Shown one piece after another: positions 8,424-17,133 of a stretch of 64,000 nt of DNA. A model generated the notes under the pieces. It saw only the letters and a program-made list of their open reading frames with translations. It was not told the origin of the DNA and did not search any database. The stretch is from Luteimonas sp. BLCC-B24 (GTDB lineage Bacteria; Pseudomonadota; Gammaproteobacteria; Xanthomonadales; Xanthomonadaceae), in the NCBI RefSeq assembly GCF_028550595.1, contig NZ_JAQQGN010000002.1, positions 496,001 to 560,000 on the forward strand. The letters are read 5' to 3'. Each line of letters starts with the position of its first letter. Within the stretch, counting starts at the first letter, position 1. Made by a program: the position numbers and the translations under genes.

Positions 8424-9770
8424 TCAGTCCCGCGGAGCGGTGCGCCGGCGCGTGCGGGCGGGCGCCTTCGGTGTCTGCGCGGGGCGCGTCGCAGCGTCGG
8501 CGCGCGCGGATGCTTCCGGCGCCGCATGCGCGGCGATGAAGTCACGCACCTGCGGATAGACCAGGTTGCGCCAGCGGCGGCCGCTGAAGATGCCGTAATG
8601 GCCCGCGCCCTCGACGGTGATGTGCGCGCGGTGGGCGTCGGCCACGCCGGTGCACAAGGTGTGCGCGGCGCGGGTCTGGCCTTCGCCGGAAATGTCGTCG
8701 AGCTCGCCTTCGATCGTCAGCAGCGCAGTGCCGGTGATCTTCGACGGATCGACACGCTCGCCGGCCACGACCCACTTGCCGCGCGGCAGCAGGTGCTGCT
8801 GGAACACGACGCGGATCGTGTCGAGGTAGTAGTCGGCCGGCATGTCGAGCACGGCGTTGTACTCGTCGTAGAAGCGGCGATGCGACTGCGCATCGTCGTC
8901 GTCGCCCTTGAGCAGGTTCTGGTAGAAATCCCAGTGCGATTCCAGATGACGCTCCGGATTCATCGCCACGAACCCCATGTGCTGCAGGAAGCCCGGATAC
9001 ACCAGGCGGCCCCGGCCGGGATAGTTCATCGGCACCGGATGGATCACGTTTTGTTCGAACCAGGCGTAGGGCTTTTCCGTGGCGAGGTTGTTCACCGCCG
9101 TCGGCGACTGCCGGGTGTCGATCGGCCCGCCCATCATCACCAGCGAGCGCGGCGTGGCTTCGCCGCGCGCGGCCATCAGCGACACCGCCGCGAGCACCGG
9201 CACCGTGGGCTGGCACACGCTGACGACGTGCAGTTTCTCGGCGCCGATGTGGCGGATGAACGTTTCGATGTAGGCGATGTAGTCGTCGAGCGAGAAGCCG
9301 CCCGCCTCGGCCGGCACCATGCGTGCGTCGATCCAGTCGGTCACGTAGACCTTGTGGTCGCGGAGCAGGGTGCGCACCGTGTCGCGCAGCAGCGTGGCGT
9401 GGTGGCCCGACAGCGGCGCGACCACGAGCACGGTCGGCTGGGCCTTGATCACCTCGAGGTGCGCCGGATCGTCGGTGTAGCGCTTGAAGCGCAGCAGCTT
9501 GCAGAACGGCATGACCAGCGCGTCGAGCTGCACCACCGGATAGGTGCGGTCGTTGTCGTCGTTGGCGACCTCGTGGATGCCGAATGCCGGCTTCTCGTAG
9601 TCCTTGCCGATGCGATAGAGCAGCTCGTTCGCCGCGGAGAGCTGTTCGGAGCCGGGCAGCTGCGACAGCCAGGTGCCACCGGCGGCGAAGGCGCGCGCAT
9701 TGGCGTCGGCCAGCAGCGTCCAGGGCTTCATCCAGGCGCGGCCCATCTCGTGCAGTTGGTAGAACAGCAT
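8424..9770 (-). CDS. phaZ: Intracellular polyhydroxybutyrate depolymerase PhaZ
   Basis: A 448-residue alpha/beta-hydrolase. It matches the intracellular PHB depolymerase family (PhaZ1 type), which degrades native PHB granules and lacks an export signal. The nucleophile is the cysteine of SVCQPT at residue 186, replacing the serine of a classical lipase box, as in Ralstonia PhaZ1. The catalytic His is probably in GAGHYGIFSG near the C-terminus. The last 45 residues are a low-complexity Ala/Arg/Pro tail that may contact granules or phasins. Together with the bdhA homologue 7 kb away it indicates use of stored PHB, although no phaC is in the window. A palindrome overlapping the putative promoter (9790-9804) may be an operator. 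Confidence 0.95.
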   Translation of the reverse strand: MLFYQLHEMGRAWMKPWTLLADANARAFAAGGTWLSQLPGSEQLSAANELLYRIGKDYEKPAFGIHEVANDDNDRTYPVVQLDALVMPFCKLLRFKRYTDDPAHLEVIKAQPTVLVVAPLSGHHATLLRDTVRTLLRDHKVYVTDWIDARMVPAEAGGFSLDDYIAYIETFIRHIGAEKLHVVSVCQPTVPVLAAVSLMAARGEATPRSLVMMGGPIDTRQSPTAVNNLATEKPYAWFEQNVIHPVPMNYPGRGRLVYPGFLQHMGFVAMNPERHLESHWDFYQNLLKGDDDDAQSHRRFYDEYNAVLDMPADYYLDTIRVVFQQHLLPRGKWVVAGERVDPSKITGTALLTIEGELDDISGEGQTRAAHTLCTGVADAHRAHITVEGAGHYGIFSGRRWRNLVYPQVRDFIAAHAAPEASARADAATRPAQTPKAPARTRRRTAPRD

Positions 9771-9789
9771 CGGCTTTCCGGTCTGTGGT

Positions 9790-9806
9790 TGCTGCGGCGC
9801 AGCATA
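9790..9806 (-). promoter_or_regulatory. Palindromic operator candidate over the phaZ promoter
   Basis: TGCTGC-GGC-GCAGCA is a perfect 6-bp inverted repeat at 9790-9804, 20-34 bp upstream of the phaZ ATG. It overlaps a -10-like TATGCT (9806-9801, minus strand). The core has the form CTGC-N3-GCAG, which I recall as the type bound by the PHB-responsive repressor PhaR. Short palindromes are common in GC-rich DNA, so this is an inference from position and form. Confidence 0.4.
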
Positions 9807-9869
9807 ACGTATCGGCCGTGTCGGGCCGAACTGAACCCATCTGCGGTTCAGCCCCGCAGCGGCGGCGGA

Positions 9870-10460
9870 TCAGGCGGTCTCGAGTGCCGTGGCCGCTGCG
9901 GCCAGTTGCGGCGACAGCCAGCAATGCGAACCGAGCGCGCGGAAGCCGGCATCGGTAAAGCGCGTGCGATAGAACCGGGCCGGACGCGACCTGAAGCTGT
10001 CGTCGTCGCCCTCGATCCCGTCCTCGCGGGTGAAGCATTCGAGGAACGCCACGCCGCCGGTGAGTTCGGCCAGGCCGGGCAGGCCGCGATCGAGTTCGCG
10101 GGTGTCGAGGTAATGCAGCACGTCGCTGCAGACCAGCAGATCGACCGGCGGGCAGGGGCGCAGCATGCCGAAGTCGGCGAACCGCGCGTGATGCAGGTTG
10201 CGCGCCCGGCCGAAGCGGGCCACCGCGTAGTGGCTGGCGTCGAAACCGAGGTACTGCGCCTTCGGACGCAGCTTGAGCAGCGGGGCGCGCCAGGCGCCTT
10301 CGCCGGCGCCGATGTCGAGCACGGTGCGCAGGGGGCGTTCGAGGTGGTACTCCGCCGTCGCCACCGCCAGCGCGACCTTGCGTGCCAGACGTGCGGGGCC
10401 GCCGATGTCGCCCGAGCGGTACCAGCGATCGAAATAGGCGCGGTCGTACTGCTTGGTCAT
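9870..10460 (-). CDS. Class I SAM-dependent methyltransferase
   Basis: A 196-residue cytosolic protein. It begins at ATG 10460 (MTKQYDRAYFDRWY), the conserved N-terminus of this small-methyltransferase type. The frame is open further upstream, but that extension is Arg/His-rich and non-protein-like. Motif I is VLDIGAGEGAW (SAM-binding), an acidic residue follows in YLGFDASHY, and motif IV is LLVCSDVLHYLD. The substrate is unknown. It lies upstream of phaZ on the same strand with a 99-bp gap that holds a candidate phaZ promoter, so co-transcription is not certain. Confidence 0.85.
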   Translation of the reverse strand: MTKQYDRAYFDRWYRSGDIGGPARLARKVALAVATAEYHLERPLRTVLDIGAGEGAWRAPLLKLRPKAQYLGFDASHYAVARFGRARNLHHARFADFGMLRPCPPVDLLVCSDVLHYLDTRELDRGLPGLAELTGGVAFLECFTREDGIEGDDDSFRSRPARFYRTRFTDAGFRALGSHCWLSPQLAAAATALETA

Positions 10461-10604
10461 GGGGCGGCCGGCGCGTGGGATGGACGCGCATTCTAGTCGG
10501 GGCGCACGGCGCCGCGGTCCGCGCGACGTCCGGTCGCACCGGCTCGGGCGTTCCACGCCGCGCGGGCGTGCGATCCTGTCGCCCTCGGAACCGGAGCCGG
10601 CGCG

Positions 10605-11063
10605 ATGCAAAGCTACCTGTGGGTCAAGACCTTCCACCTCGTGTTCGTGATGGCGTGGATCGCCGCGGCGTTCTACCTGCCGCGCATCCTGATCAACCTC
10701 GTCGAGGCGGGCGAGACGGCCGACGTGCGCACGCGTCTGGTGCTGATGGGACGTCGTCTGTACCGGTTCGGCCACGTGATGCTCGGCCTGGCGCTGCTGC
10801 TGGGCCTGGTGCTGTGGATGGGTTACACGGTGATCACCGATTTCCCGACGATGGCGCCGATGGGCAGCGGCGCCGGCTGGCTGCACGCCAAGCTCGGCCT
10901 GGTGGTGCTGCTGGTGGTGCACTACGTGGTCGCCGGGCGCTGGCTCAAGGGCGCGGACCGCGGCCGGGCCCTGCCGTCGGGCCGCGCACTGCGCTGGTTC
11001 AACGAGATTCCCGTGCTGCTGCTGGTCGGCGTGGTCTGGCTGGTGCTGGCCAAGCCGTTCTGA
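10605..11063 (+). CDS. hemJ: HemJ/CopD-like membrane protein (putative protoporphyrinogen IX oxidase)
   Basis: A 152-residue inner-membrane protein with four hydrophobic segments. It matches the HemJ (UPF0093) pattern: KTFHLVFVMAW with the invariant His at residue 11, FYLPR at 23-27, and WLHAKLGLV with the invariant Lys at 96. HemJ oxidises protoporphyrinogen IX to protoporphyrin IX in bacteria lacking HemG and HemY, and the His and Lys are needed for function in characterised members. Related CopD-type proteins can share this fold, so the exact role needs support from absence of hemG/hemY elsewhere in the genome. It is transcribed alone, divergent from the methyltransferase. Confidence 0.75.
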   Translation: MQSYLWVKTFHLVFVMAWIAAAFYLPRILINLVEAGETADVRTRLVLMGRRLYRFGHVMLGLALLLGLVLWMGYTVITDFPTMAPMGSGAGWLHAKLGLVVLLVVHYVVAGRWLKGADRGRALPSGRALRWFNEIPVLLLVGVVWLVLAKPF

Positions 11064-11087
11064 GCGCGGTGCCGGTGGCGCCGGCCC

Positions 11088-11234
11088 TCAGCGGCCGGTG
11101 ACGAACCCGGAGATCGCACCACGTGCCAGCAGCACGAGTGCGGCGGTCCGCAGAAGATTGCGGTTGTTGCGGCGGTAGCCGACGACCCGCACGGTCATGC
11201 CGACGACGAACAGTCCGATCTGCAGTGCATCCAT
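11088..11234 (-). CDS. Small hypothetical membrane protein (48 aa)
   Basis: A short frame starting at ATG 11234, with GGGGAAG about 7 nt upstream. It contains one or two hydrophobic segments (MDALQIGLFVVGM and LLRTAALVLLARGAI) separated by a basic stretch. It lies convergent to the HemJ-like gene, 24 nt from its stop. I recognise no family. Its hydrophobic/basic alternation and ribosome-binding site make it more likely real than chance, but the evidence is thin. Confidence 0.42.
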   Translation of the reverse strand: MDALQIGLFVVGMTVRVVGYRRNNRNLLRTAALVLLARGAISGFVTGR

Positions 11235-11412
11235 GCGTGTCTTCCCCGAGACGTGGCGACCGGGCGGACGCGGCGCGCCCGGGTCGAAGTCGCGCACGTG
11301 TCGGGGACGCGCATCGGCGGATCAAGCGCTCCGCGCGTGGACGCGAGCATGCGCCCGGGACGGCCGCGGCGTGCCGGGCCGGCCCGGCAGAGACGGGCCC
11401 GGTCCGCGTCGC

Positions 11413-13092
11413 TCACTCGTGCGGCGTCACCGATGCATCGATGCGGGCGTAGCTGCGATCGCCGAAGCCGCCGGGCGTGCTGCCGTCCGCGATCGAGAAC
11501 AGCCGCTCCGACAGCCCGTAGTCGCTGTTGCCGAGATTGCGCCCCAGTGACAGCGCGAAGTCCCATGCATCCGGCGTCGGGTAGCGGCCGTCGGTGCCCA
11601 TGTAGCCGAGCAGGTGCCCCAGGCTCATGTGCGCGCCGTTGCCGACCGCGGCCGAGGTCTGCCCGGCCAGCGCCGACATCTGTGCTTCGCTGAAGCCCAG
11701 CGTCACCGTCTGGCCTTCGGCGACCGGCGTCGCGTCCACCCCACCGCTCAGCGCGGTGTTGAGCAGATGCACATTGTGGCCGTCGACCTGGATGTCGTAG
11801 CTGTAGACGCGCGCATCGGCGATCTCGTTGCCGGCGGCGTCCCAGCGCTGGCTGATGTTCATCGGCACGTTGCCCGAGTACTGCAGGTCGACCGTGCGCC
11901 CGATGCTGCCGTCGGGGTAGGTGGTGACCACCATTGCGCCAGTGTTCCTGGCGCCGTCGAGCGACAGGTTCACCGGACCCAGCTTGGCGCTGAGATTGCT
12001 CTGCGAGCTGTAGTCGAGACGCTCGACGGTGGCCACGTTGGCGATGCCGTCGCCGTTGGCCTCGGGCAGGGTGCCGGTGGCGAGGAAATCGTTGTAGCCC
12101 GCCTGACCGGCCGGGGTCGACAGGTCGAACTCGGCCGTGCGCAGCGTCGCGCCCGACAGGCTGTCGTTGCGCCCGAGCATGATGTTGCCGACGCCGAAGT
12201 CCACGCCCACGCCGTTGTAGGCCTTCACCGCTTCGGTCGGGCCGGCGGTCACGCGCACGGTGTCCTCGCCGGTGCGCGCGATGACGGTGCTCACGCCGGT
12301 CTCGTCGGTCACCTTGGTCTGGGTGGCGATATTGCGGAAGGTCGCCTTGAACTCGTTGGTGGTGTAGTCCGCGCCGTTCATCGTGACCGTGGTGCCGACC
12401 GGCATCGAGTGCGGCTCGAACGGATTGACCGACAGCGGCGCCACGCCGGCGTCGGCCGGCATCGCCACCTGGTAGGAGGCGCGGATGCCCTCGGTGCGGC
12501 CCAGTTCGAGCCCGGCCTGTGGCGTGCTCGCGCCACCCTTGAGGAACACCGACACGTCGCTGGACGCCTTGTACGTGGTCACGCCGTTGGCGGTGTTGAC
12601 GCCGCCGCTGATCGACGCGTTCGCGCCGCCGCCGAAGCTGACGCCGTAGCCGCCGGCGCTCTTGACCGATTCGTTGAACGACACGCCCCCCGAGGCGGTG
12701 ACCGAGCCGGCATCTGGATTGACGCTGACGTTGCCGGTGGTCGATGTCGTCGACTGGTACGCGGTGCCGGCATCGGTCGTGTAGGTGGTGCGGGTGTCGC
12801 TGCGTGTGCTCTGGCTGGCGCTGATGCCACCGGTGTTGGAGATCGACACGCCCTGACTGCTGCTCTCGCTCGTGCGCGAGGGAATCACCAGCGCGTCATC
12901 GGGATAGATCATCTCCGGGTTGGTGACCTGCGGGTTCGCCTTGAGGATGTCCTGCGGCGTCACGCCGTACTGGTTGGCGATCTGCGCCAGGCTCTCGGCC
13001 GGTTGCACGGTGTGGCGCTGCGGCTCGGCGGCGGCCGGAAGCGTGTTGGACGGGGACGGGGCGGCGTGGGCGAAGGTCGGTTGAATGCTCAT
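11413..13092 (-). CDS. LysM-domain protein of unknown function, no visible signal peptide
   Basis: A 559-residue protein. One LysM peptidoglycan-binding module is clear at residues 27-72 (HTVQPAESLAQIANQYGV, then DILKANPQV and a DDALVIPS end). The next 130 residues are Ser/Thr/Gly-rich and low in complexity, with beta-type alternation (SGGVSFNES, FGGGANASISGG). The remaining 350 residues show no domain I can name. The N-terminus has no hydrophobic export signal, which is odd for a LysM protein. It has more A/T at third positions than its neighbours. It lies between a diguanylate cyclase gene and a small membrane gene, all on one strand. It could be secreted by a leaderless route or as a cargo effector, but nothing proves it. 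Confidence 0.8.
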   Translation of the reverse strand: MSIQPTFAHAAPSPSNTLPAAAEPQRHTVQPAESLAQIANQYGVTPQDILKANPQVTNPEMIYPDDALVIPSRTSESSSQGVSISNTGGISASQSTRSDTRTTYTTDAGTAYQSTTSTTGNVSVNPDAGSVTASGGVSFNESVKSAGGYGVSFGGGANASISGGVNTANGVTTYKASSDVSVFLKGGASTPQAGLELGRTEGIRASYQVAMPADAGVAPLSVNPFEPHSMPVGTTVTMNGADYTTNEFKATFRNIATQTKVTDETGVSTVIARTGEDTVRVTAGPTEAVKAYNGVGVDFGVGNIMLGRNDSLSGATLRTAEFDLSTPAGQAGYNDFLATGTLPEANGDGIANVATVERLDYSSQSNLSAKLGPVNLSLDGARNTGAMVVTTYPDGSIGRTVDLQYSGNVPMNISQRWDAAGNEIADARVYSYDIQVDGHNVHLLNTALSGGVDATPVAEGQTVTLGFSEAQMSALAGQTSAAVGNGAHMSLGHLLGYMGTDGRYPTPDAWDFALSLGRNLGNSDYGLSERLFSIADGSTPGGFGDRSYARIDASVTPHE

Positions 13093-13185
13093 GCGGGCTC
13101 TGTCGGAAAAAACTGATCGACGTAGCCTATCGGCAGTGCATGGGCCGGACAGCTGGGGTCGTCCCTAGGGCATGCGCCGGCGCGA

Positions 13186-14856
13186 TCAGCCGGCGAACCC
13201 CTCCGCGGCCGTCGCCGCGTGAGCTGCATCATCCCGCGTCACCCGATCGCGGCCGGCCTGTTTGGCGCGGTACATGGCATCGTCCGCCCGGCGGAGCAGG
13301 GCGACGGCGTCCTCGTCGTCGGTGCGCAAAGCGGCCAGCCCGATGCTGGCGCTGATCTGCAGACCGGCCACGCCGAGCGCGGAAGCGGTGTCCGCGATCC
13401 GGCGCCGCATCAGCTCCAGTCGTGCATGCGCGCGTGCGGCGTCGACGCCCGGCAGCAGCACCAGGAATTCCTCGCCGCCCATACGCACCACGTCTGCGTG
13501 CGAGCGCACGTCGGAGACCAGTGCGTCCGCCACCGCCACCAGCACCTGGTCGCCCACTGCGTGGCCATGGGTGTCGTTGATGCGCTTGAACAGGTCGACA
13601 TCGACGAAGCCCAGCGACAGCGCGGTTCCGGTCCGGCGGGCATCGACGAAGCACTGCTCCAGCCGCGCCAGGCCCGCGCGGCGGTTCGGCAGACCGGTCA
13701 GAGCGTCGGTGTCGGCGAGCTGGCGCATGGCGTCGCGCTGCGCGCGCAACTGTCCGTAGCGATTGGTCAGGGTGTAGGCCATGACGATGAGGAACCACGT
13801 CAGCACGGCCTGGATGAGCTCCACCCGGTACTCGACGCCGAACCGTCCGCCGACCATCGGCGGCGCGAGCAGGGCGAGCACCGGCACGCCGGCGGCGATC
13901 GTCGCGAAGGCGCGGCGGTTGCCGCGGCGCAGCGACAGCACGGCCACGCAGGTCAGTCCGACCACCGAGACCAGAAACACGTGATCCACCAGCCACCACG
14001 CCGGGCGCAGGGCCGAATACGGCAGCAGCGGCACGAGAACACCGGCGGCGATGAAGCCGCGCACGTTGTAGCGCGCCGCACGACGCAGGCGCGGCCACCG
14101 GTCGACCCCCGACTGGCTCCACAGTCCGTACAGCAGTGCGGCGAAGCCGAATGCCGTGAAGGCCACCTGCCACCAGGCCTCCCGGTCGCCGACCGGGAGC
14201 CAGGGCACCGGATAGCCGCTGAGGCCGTTCAACGTCGCCTGCCACAGCAGGACGGTCAGACACATCGCCACGTGCGTGAGGAAGGTGCGATCGCGCGCGC
14301 CGATGAAGCCCATCAATGCCGAGAACGCGAGCGCCAGCGCGATCGCCAGGCACGCGGTCCGCATGACCAGGCGCAGGGTGTCCTCCTGTTGCACCGGGCT
14401 GGGCCCGCCGATGCGGATCGTCGGAATCCAGTGCGATTTGACCGGCGGCATCCAGGCCACCCGGACCGGGTCGTGGCTGCCGGCCGGCGGCACCACCACC
14501 AGGCCCACGCCGGCGCGAAAGCGGGAATCGCGGGTGCGCGCGTCGTGCATGCGCCCGCAGACCACACGGTCGCCGAGCCCCACCATCACTTCGCCCGCGA
14601 AGACGTTGAAGACGTTCACCGCCTGGGGCGTGCCGGGCCAGCCCTCGGCCGGCGCGGGAATCTCGACTTCCTCGAGCCGGTCGAGCGCGCCGGGCGGGCA
14701 GGCGCGCATCGGCGTGCCGGCCTCGGTCGGCGCGCCGCCGACGAGGAATGCCGGCGTGCGGCGGGCCTCGTCCGCCAGCACCGGTGCGACCAGCGACAGC
14801 AGCACCAGTGCCAGCAGGCATCGCCATGCCGGGGACCCCCTCCCGTGTCGAACCAT
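13186..14856 (-). CDS. Membrane-bound diguanylate cyclase (GGDEF domain)
   Basis: A 556-residue protein starting at ATG 14856. A signal peptide (CLLALVLLSLVAPVLA) precedes a periplasmic region of about 150 residues, then seven or eight hydrophobic segments (about 170-375), then a cytosolic GGDEF domain. The active-site loop is GGEEF at 460-464, so it should make c-di-GMP from two GTP. The allosteric product-inhibition site (normally RxxD before the loop) reads RSHA, so feedback inhibition may be missing. The 7TM sensor layout resembles the 7TMR-DISM class. It lies 139 bp downstream of the patatin gene on the same strand. Confidence 0.93.
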   Translation of the reverse strand: MVRHGRGSPAWRCLLALVLLSLVAPVLADEARRTPAFLVGGAPTEAGTPMRACPPGALDRLEEVEIPAPAEGWPGTPQAVNVFNVFAGEVMVGLGDRVVCGRMHDARTRDSRFRAGVGLVVVPPAGSHDPVRVAWMPPVKSHWIPTIRIGGPSPVQQEDTLRLVMRTACLAIALALAFSALMGFIGARDRTFLTHVAMCLTVLLWQATLNGLSGYPVPWLPVGDREAWWQVAFTAFGFAALLYGLWSQSGVDRWPRLRRAARYNVRGFIAAGVLVPLLPYSALRPAWWLVDHVFLVSVVGLTCVAVLSLRRGNRRAFATIAAGVPVLALLAPPMVGGRFGVEYRVELIQAVLTWFLIVMAYTLTNRYGQLRAQRDAMRQLADTDALTGLPNRRAGLARLEQCFVDARRTGTALSLGFVDVDLFKRINDTHGHAVGDQVLVAVADALVSDVRSHADVVRMGGEEFLVLLPGVDAARAHARLELMRRRIADTASALGVAGLQISASIGLAALRTDDEDAVALLRRADDAMYRAKQAGRDRVTRDDAAHAATAAEGFAG

Positions 14857-14995
14857 CGTGCGCCCCGTATCGTCCGGGCAGCGGCCGCCCGCGGTCATGC
14901 CGTTTGCAAATTGCGTGCCGGCGCTCGCCGCTGCGCGGCGGCGACCCCGTTCCGGCGTCTTCGGGCGGGGATGGTGCCCGATCCCGCCCGCGCCG

Positions 14996-16201
14996 TCAGC
15001 CCGTCGGCACCCGGTGCACGTCGTGCGTGGCCACGCCGATATCGCGATCGGGCAGGTCGAACCAGGCCGGGTGCTGCAGCGTGCGGTCCATGTCATGCAC
15101 CCCGCTGTCCCAGTGTTCGCGCAGCGGGATGCGCCCGAAGGCGTAATCCTTGTTCTGCTGCTCGTGGACCTTGGTCTGGTAGATCAGATGGATGATGTTG
15201 AACACGCGGTCGTCGAGATAGGGCGCCAGCGTGGCATCCAGATGCGCCGGCAGCCGGCCCTCGGGCAGGCGGGCGATCAGTTCCTTGAGCGAGGTGCGCA
15301 GCTTCTGCGCCATCTCCACCATCTGCGTGCCGTGCCGGGTGCGGCTGGAGAAGCGGATGTCCTTCATCCGCTCCAGCACGTCGAGCATCGAACGGGGGGC
15401 GGGCCCGCGCGCGCTCCACAGGTCGACCTGCAGCACCAGGGTGTCCTCGTGCGGACGGCAGTCGAGGATGTACTCCAGCGGGGTATTGGACACGATGCCA
15501 CCGTCCCAGTACGGCTCGCCGTCGATCTCGATGGCCGCGAATGCCGGCGGCAGGGCCCCGGAGGCGAGGATGTGTTCGACCCGGATCGGCTCGAGCGCGC
15601 TGTCGAAATAACGGACGTTGCCGCGGGTCACGCGGGTGGCGCCCACGGTCAGACGCACCGTGTGGTCGCGGTTGATGCGGTCGAAATCGACGAAGCGCAG
15701 CAGCGTCTCGCGCAGCGGCGCGGTGTCGTAGAAGCTCGTCGCCGCGGCGCTGCCGTCGGCCGGCATGACGAACGGCGACAGTGGCCGCGCCTCGAAGAAA
15801 CCGCGTTGGCCCTGGAGCAGGGCTCCCATCGCGCTCAGGCCGCGGGCCCAGGAGAGCAGTGCCGGATCCTGGGGCAGGCTGGCCACCGCCGTGCGGATCG
15901 CCAGTGCCGGCAGCGACAACGGGCCGGCGGGCTCGGTCACCGTCTCCCAGAACGCGTGCAGCTGCGCGACCCGGTCCTCGGGCGGATTGCCCGCCAGGAT
16001 GGCGGCATTGATCGCCCCGATCGAGATGCCGGCGAACCAGTTCGGGCGGATGCCGGACTGGTGCAGGCGTTCGTACACCCCGCACTGGTAGGCGCCGAGC
16101 GCGCCGCCGCCCTGCAGCACCAGCGCGATCGTGGGGTAGCGTGCGACCCGCGCGCAGATCGCCGCATCGGGCGTCGGCGCGTCGGCAGCGACGCGGCTCA
16201 C
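14996..16201 (-). CDS. Patatin-like phospholipase with DUF3734-type C-terminus
   Basis: A 401-residue hydrolase. The oxyanion hole [12 protein letters not shown], nucleophile elbow GISIG (Ser) and Asp-containing DGGIVSN form a complete patatin Ser-Asp dyad. A C-terminal extension of about 170 residues follows the catalytic core. There is no signal peptide, so it acts inside the cell. It starts at a GTG overlapping the stop of the 3-hydroxybutyrate dehydrogenase gene (GTGA), so translation of the two is coupled. Known patatins cleave acyl esters of lipids. The coupling with bdhA suggests a role in PHB or acyl-ester mobilisation. Confidence 0.92.
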   Translation of the reverse strand: MSRVAADAPTPDAAICARVARYPTIALVLQGGGALGAYQCGVYERLHQSGIRPNWFAGISIGAINAAILAGNPPEDRVAQLHAFWETVTEPAGPLSLPALAIRTAVASLPQDPALLSWARGLSAMGALLQGQRGFFEARPLSPFVMPADGSAAATSFYDTAPLRETLLRFVDFDRINRDHTVRLTVGATRVTRGNVRYFDSALEPIRVEHILASGALPPAFAAIEIDGEPYWDGGIVSNTPLEYILDCRPHEDTLVLQVDLWSARGPAPRSMLDVLERMKDIRFSSRTRHGTQMVEMAQKLRTSLKELIARLPEGRLPAHLDATLAPYLDDRVFNIIHLIYQTKVHEQQNKDYAFGRIPLREHWDSGVHDMDRTLQHPAWFDLPDRDIGVATHDVHRVPTG

Positions 16202-16983
16202 TGCATGTACCAGCCGTGGCTGACCACCAGGCTCTGGCCGGTCAGCGCATTGGTTTCGAACGCGGCCAGCATCAGGGCCACGTCGGCGACGTCGTCGACG
16301 GTGGTGAACTCGCCGTCCACGGTGTCCTTGAGCATCACGTTGCGGACGACCTCGTCCTCGCTGATGCCCAGCTCCTTCGCCTGCTCCGGAATCTGCTTGT
16401 CGACCAGCGGCGTGCGCACGAAACCCGGGCAGATCACGTTCGCGCGCACGCCGTAGGCCGCGGCCTCCTTGGCGACCGTGCGGGCCAGGCCGAGCAGGCC
16501 GTGCTTGGCGGTGACGTAGGGCGCCTTGAGCTTGGACGCGGTGTGCGAGTGCACCGAGCCCATGTAGATGATCGCGCCGCCGCTCCTGCGGGTTTCCATG
16601 TCACGCAGGCACTCGCGGGTGGTCAGGAACGCGCCGTCGAGATGGATCGCCAGCATCTTCTTCCAGTCCGCGTAGCTGAAGTCGGTGACCTTGTTGACGA
16701 TCTGGATGCCGGCATTGGACACCAGCACGTCGATGCGGCCGTAATGCGCGACGGCCTTCGCGATGCCGTCGACGACCTGGGCTTCGTCGGTCACGTCCAT
16801 CGCCACCGCCAGCGCGTCACCGCCGGCGTCGCGGATCCCGTTGGCGGTCGCTTCGGCCGCGTCGAGTTTGAGATCGGCGATGACGACCTTGCCACCCGCC
16901 CCGGCGTAGACCTCGGCGATGCGCTTGCCGATACCGCTGGCCGCGCCGGTGACCACGCAGACCTTGCCGTCGAGTCGATTCAT
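16198..16983 (-). CDS. bdhA: 3-hydroxybutyrate dehydrogenase (SDR family)
   Basis: A 261-residue short-chain dehydrogenase. The NAD-binding loop TGAASGIGK (12-20), the NAG motif (SNAGIQ) and catalytic Ser-Tyr-Lys (GSVHSH, then YVTAK) are all present. The C-terminus [10 protein letters not shown] is characteristic of D-3-hydroxybutyrate dehydrogenases, which oxidise 3-hydroxybutyrate to acetoacetate with NAD+. The ATG at 16983 has GGAG upstream. It is first in a coupled pair with the patatin gene. With phaZ it completes the end of PHB degradation. Confidence 0.95.
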   Translation of the reverse strand: MNRLDGKVCVVTGAASGIGKRIAEVYAGAGGKVVIADLKLDAAEATANGIRDAGGDALAVAMDVTDEAQVVDGIAKAVAHYGRIDVLVSNAGIQIVNKVTDFSYADWKKMLAIHLDGAFLTTRECLRDMETRRSGGAIIYMGSVHSHTASKLKAPYVTAKHGLLGLARTVAKEAAAYGVRANVICPGFVRTPLVDKQIPEQAKELGISEDEVVRNVMLKDTVDGEFTTVDDVADVALMLAAFETNALTGQSLVVSHGWYMQ

Positions 16984-17133
16984 GGGTGCCGCTCCGCATC
17001 GGATTGGGGGAGGCGGCCAGCTTAGCGAATGGATGCGGTGGGGCGCGTCGTACCTTCGGGCGAGGCCGAGGCGGTCGTGCCCGGCGCGCGCGCGCTTGCA
17101 GCGCCAGGCGCGCGGGTTCGATCTCCGCCGGTC

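Noticed and set aside
9870-10922. A longer methyltransferase with a 154-residue N-terminal extension
   Set aside because: The extension overlaps the HemJ-like gene on the other strand and is His/Arg-rich without motifs.
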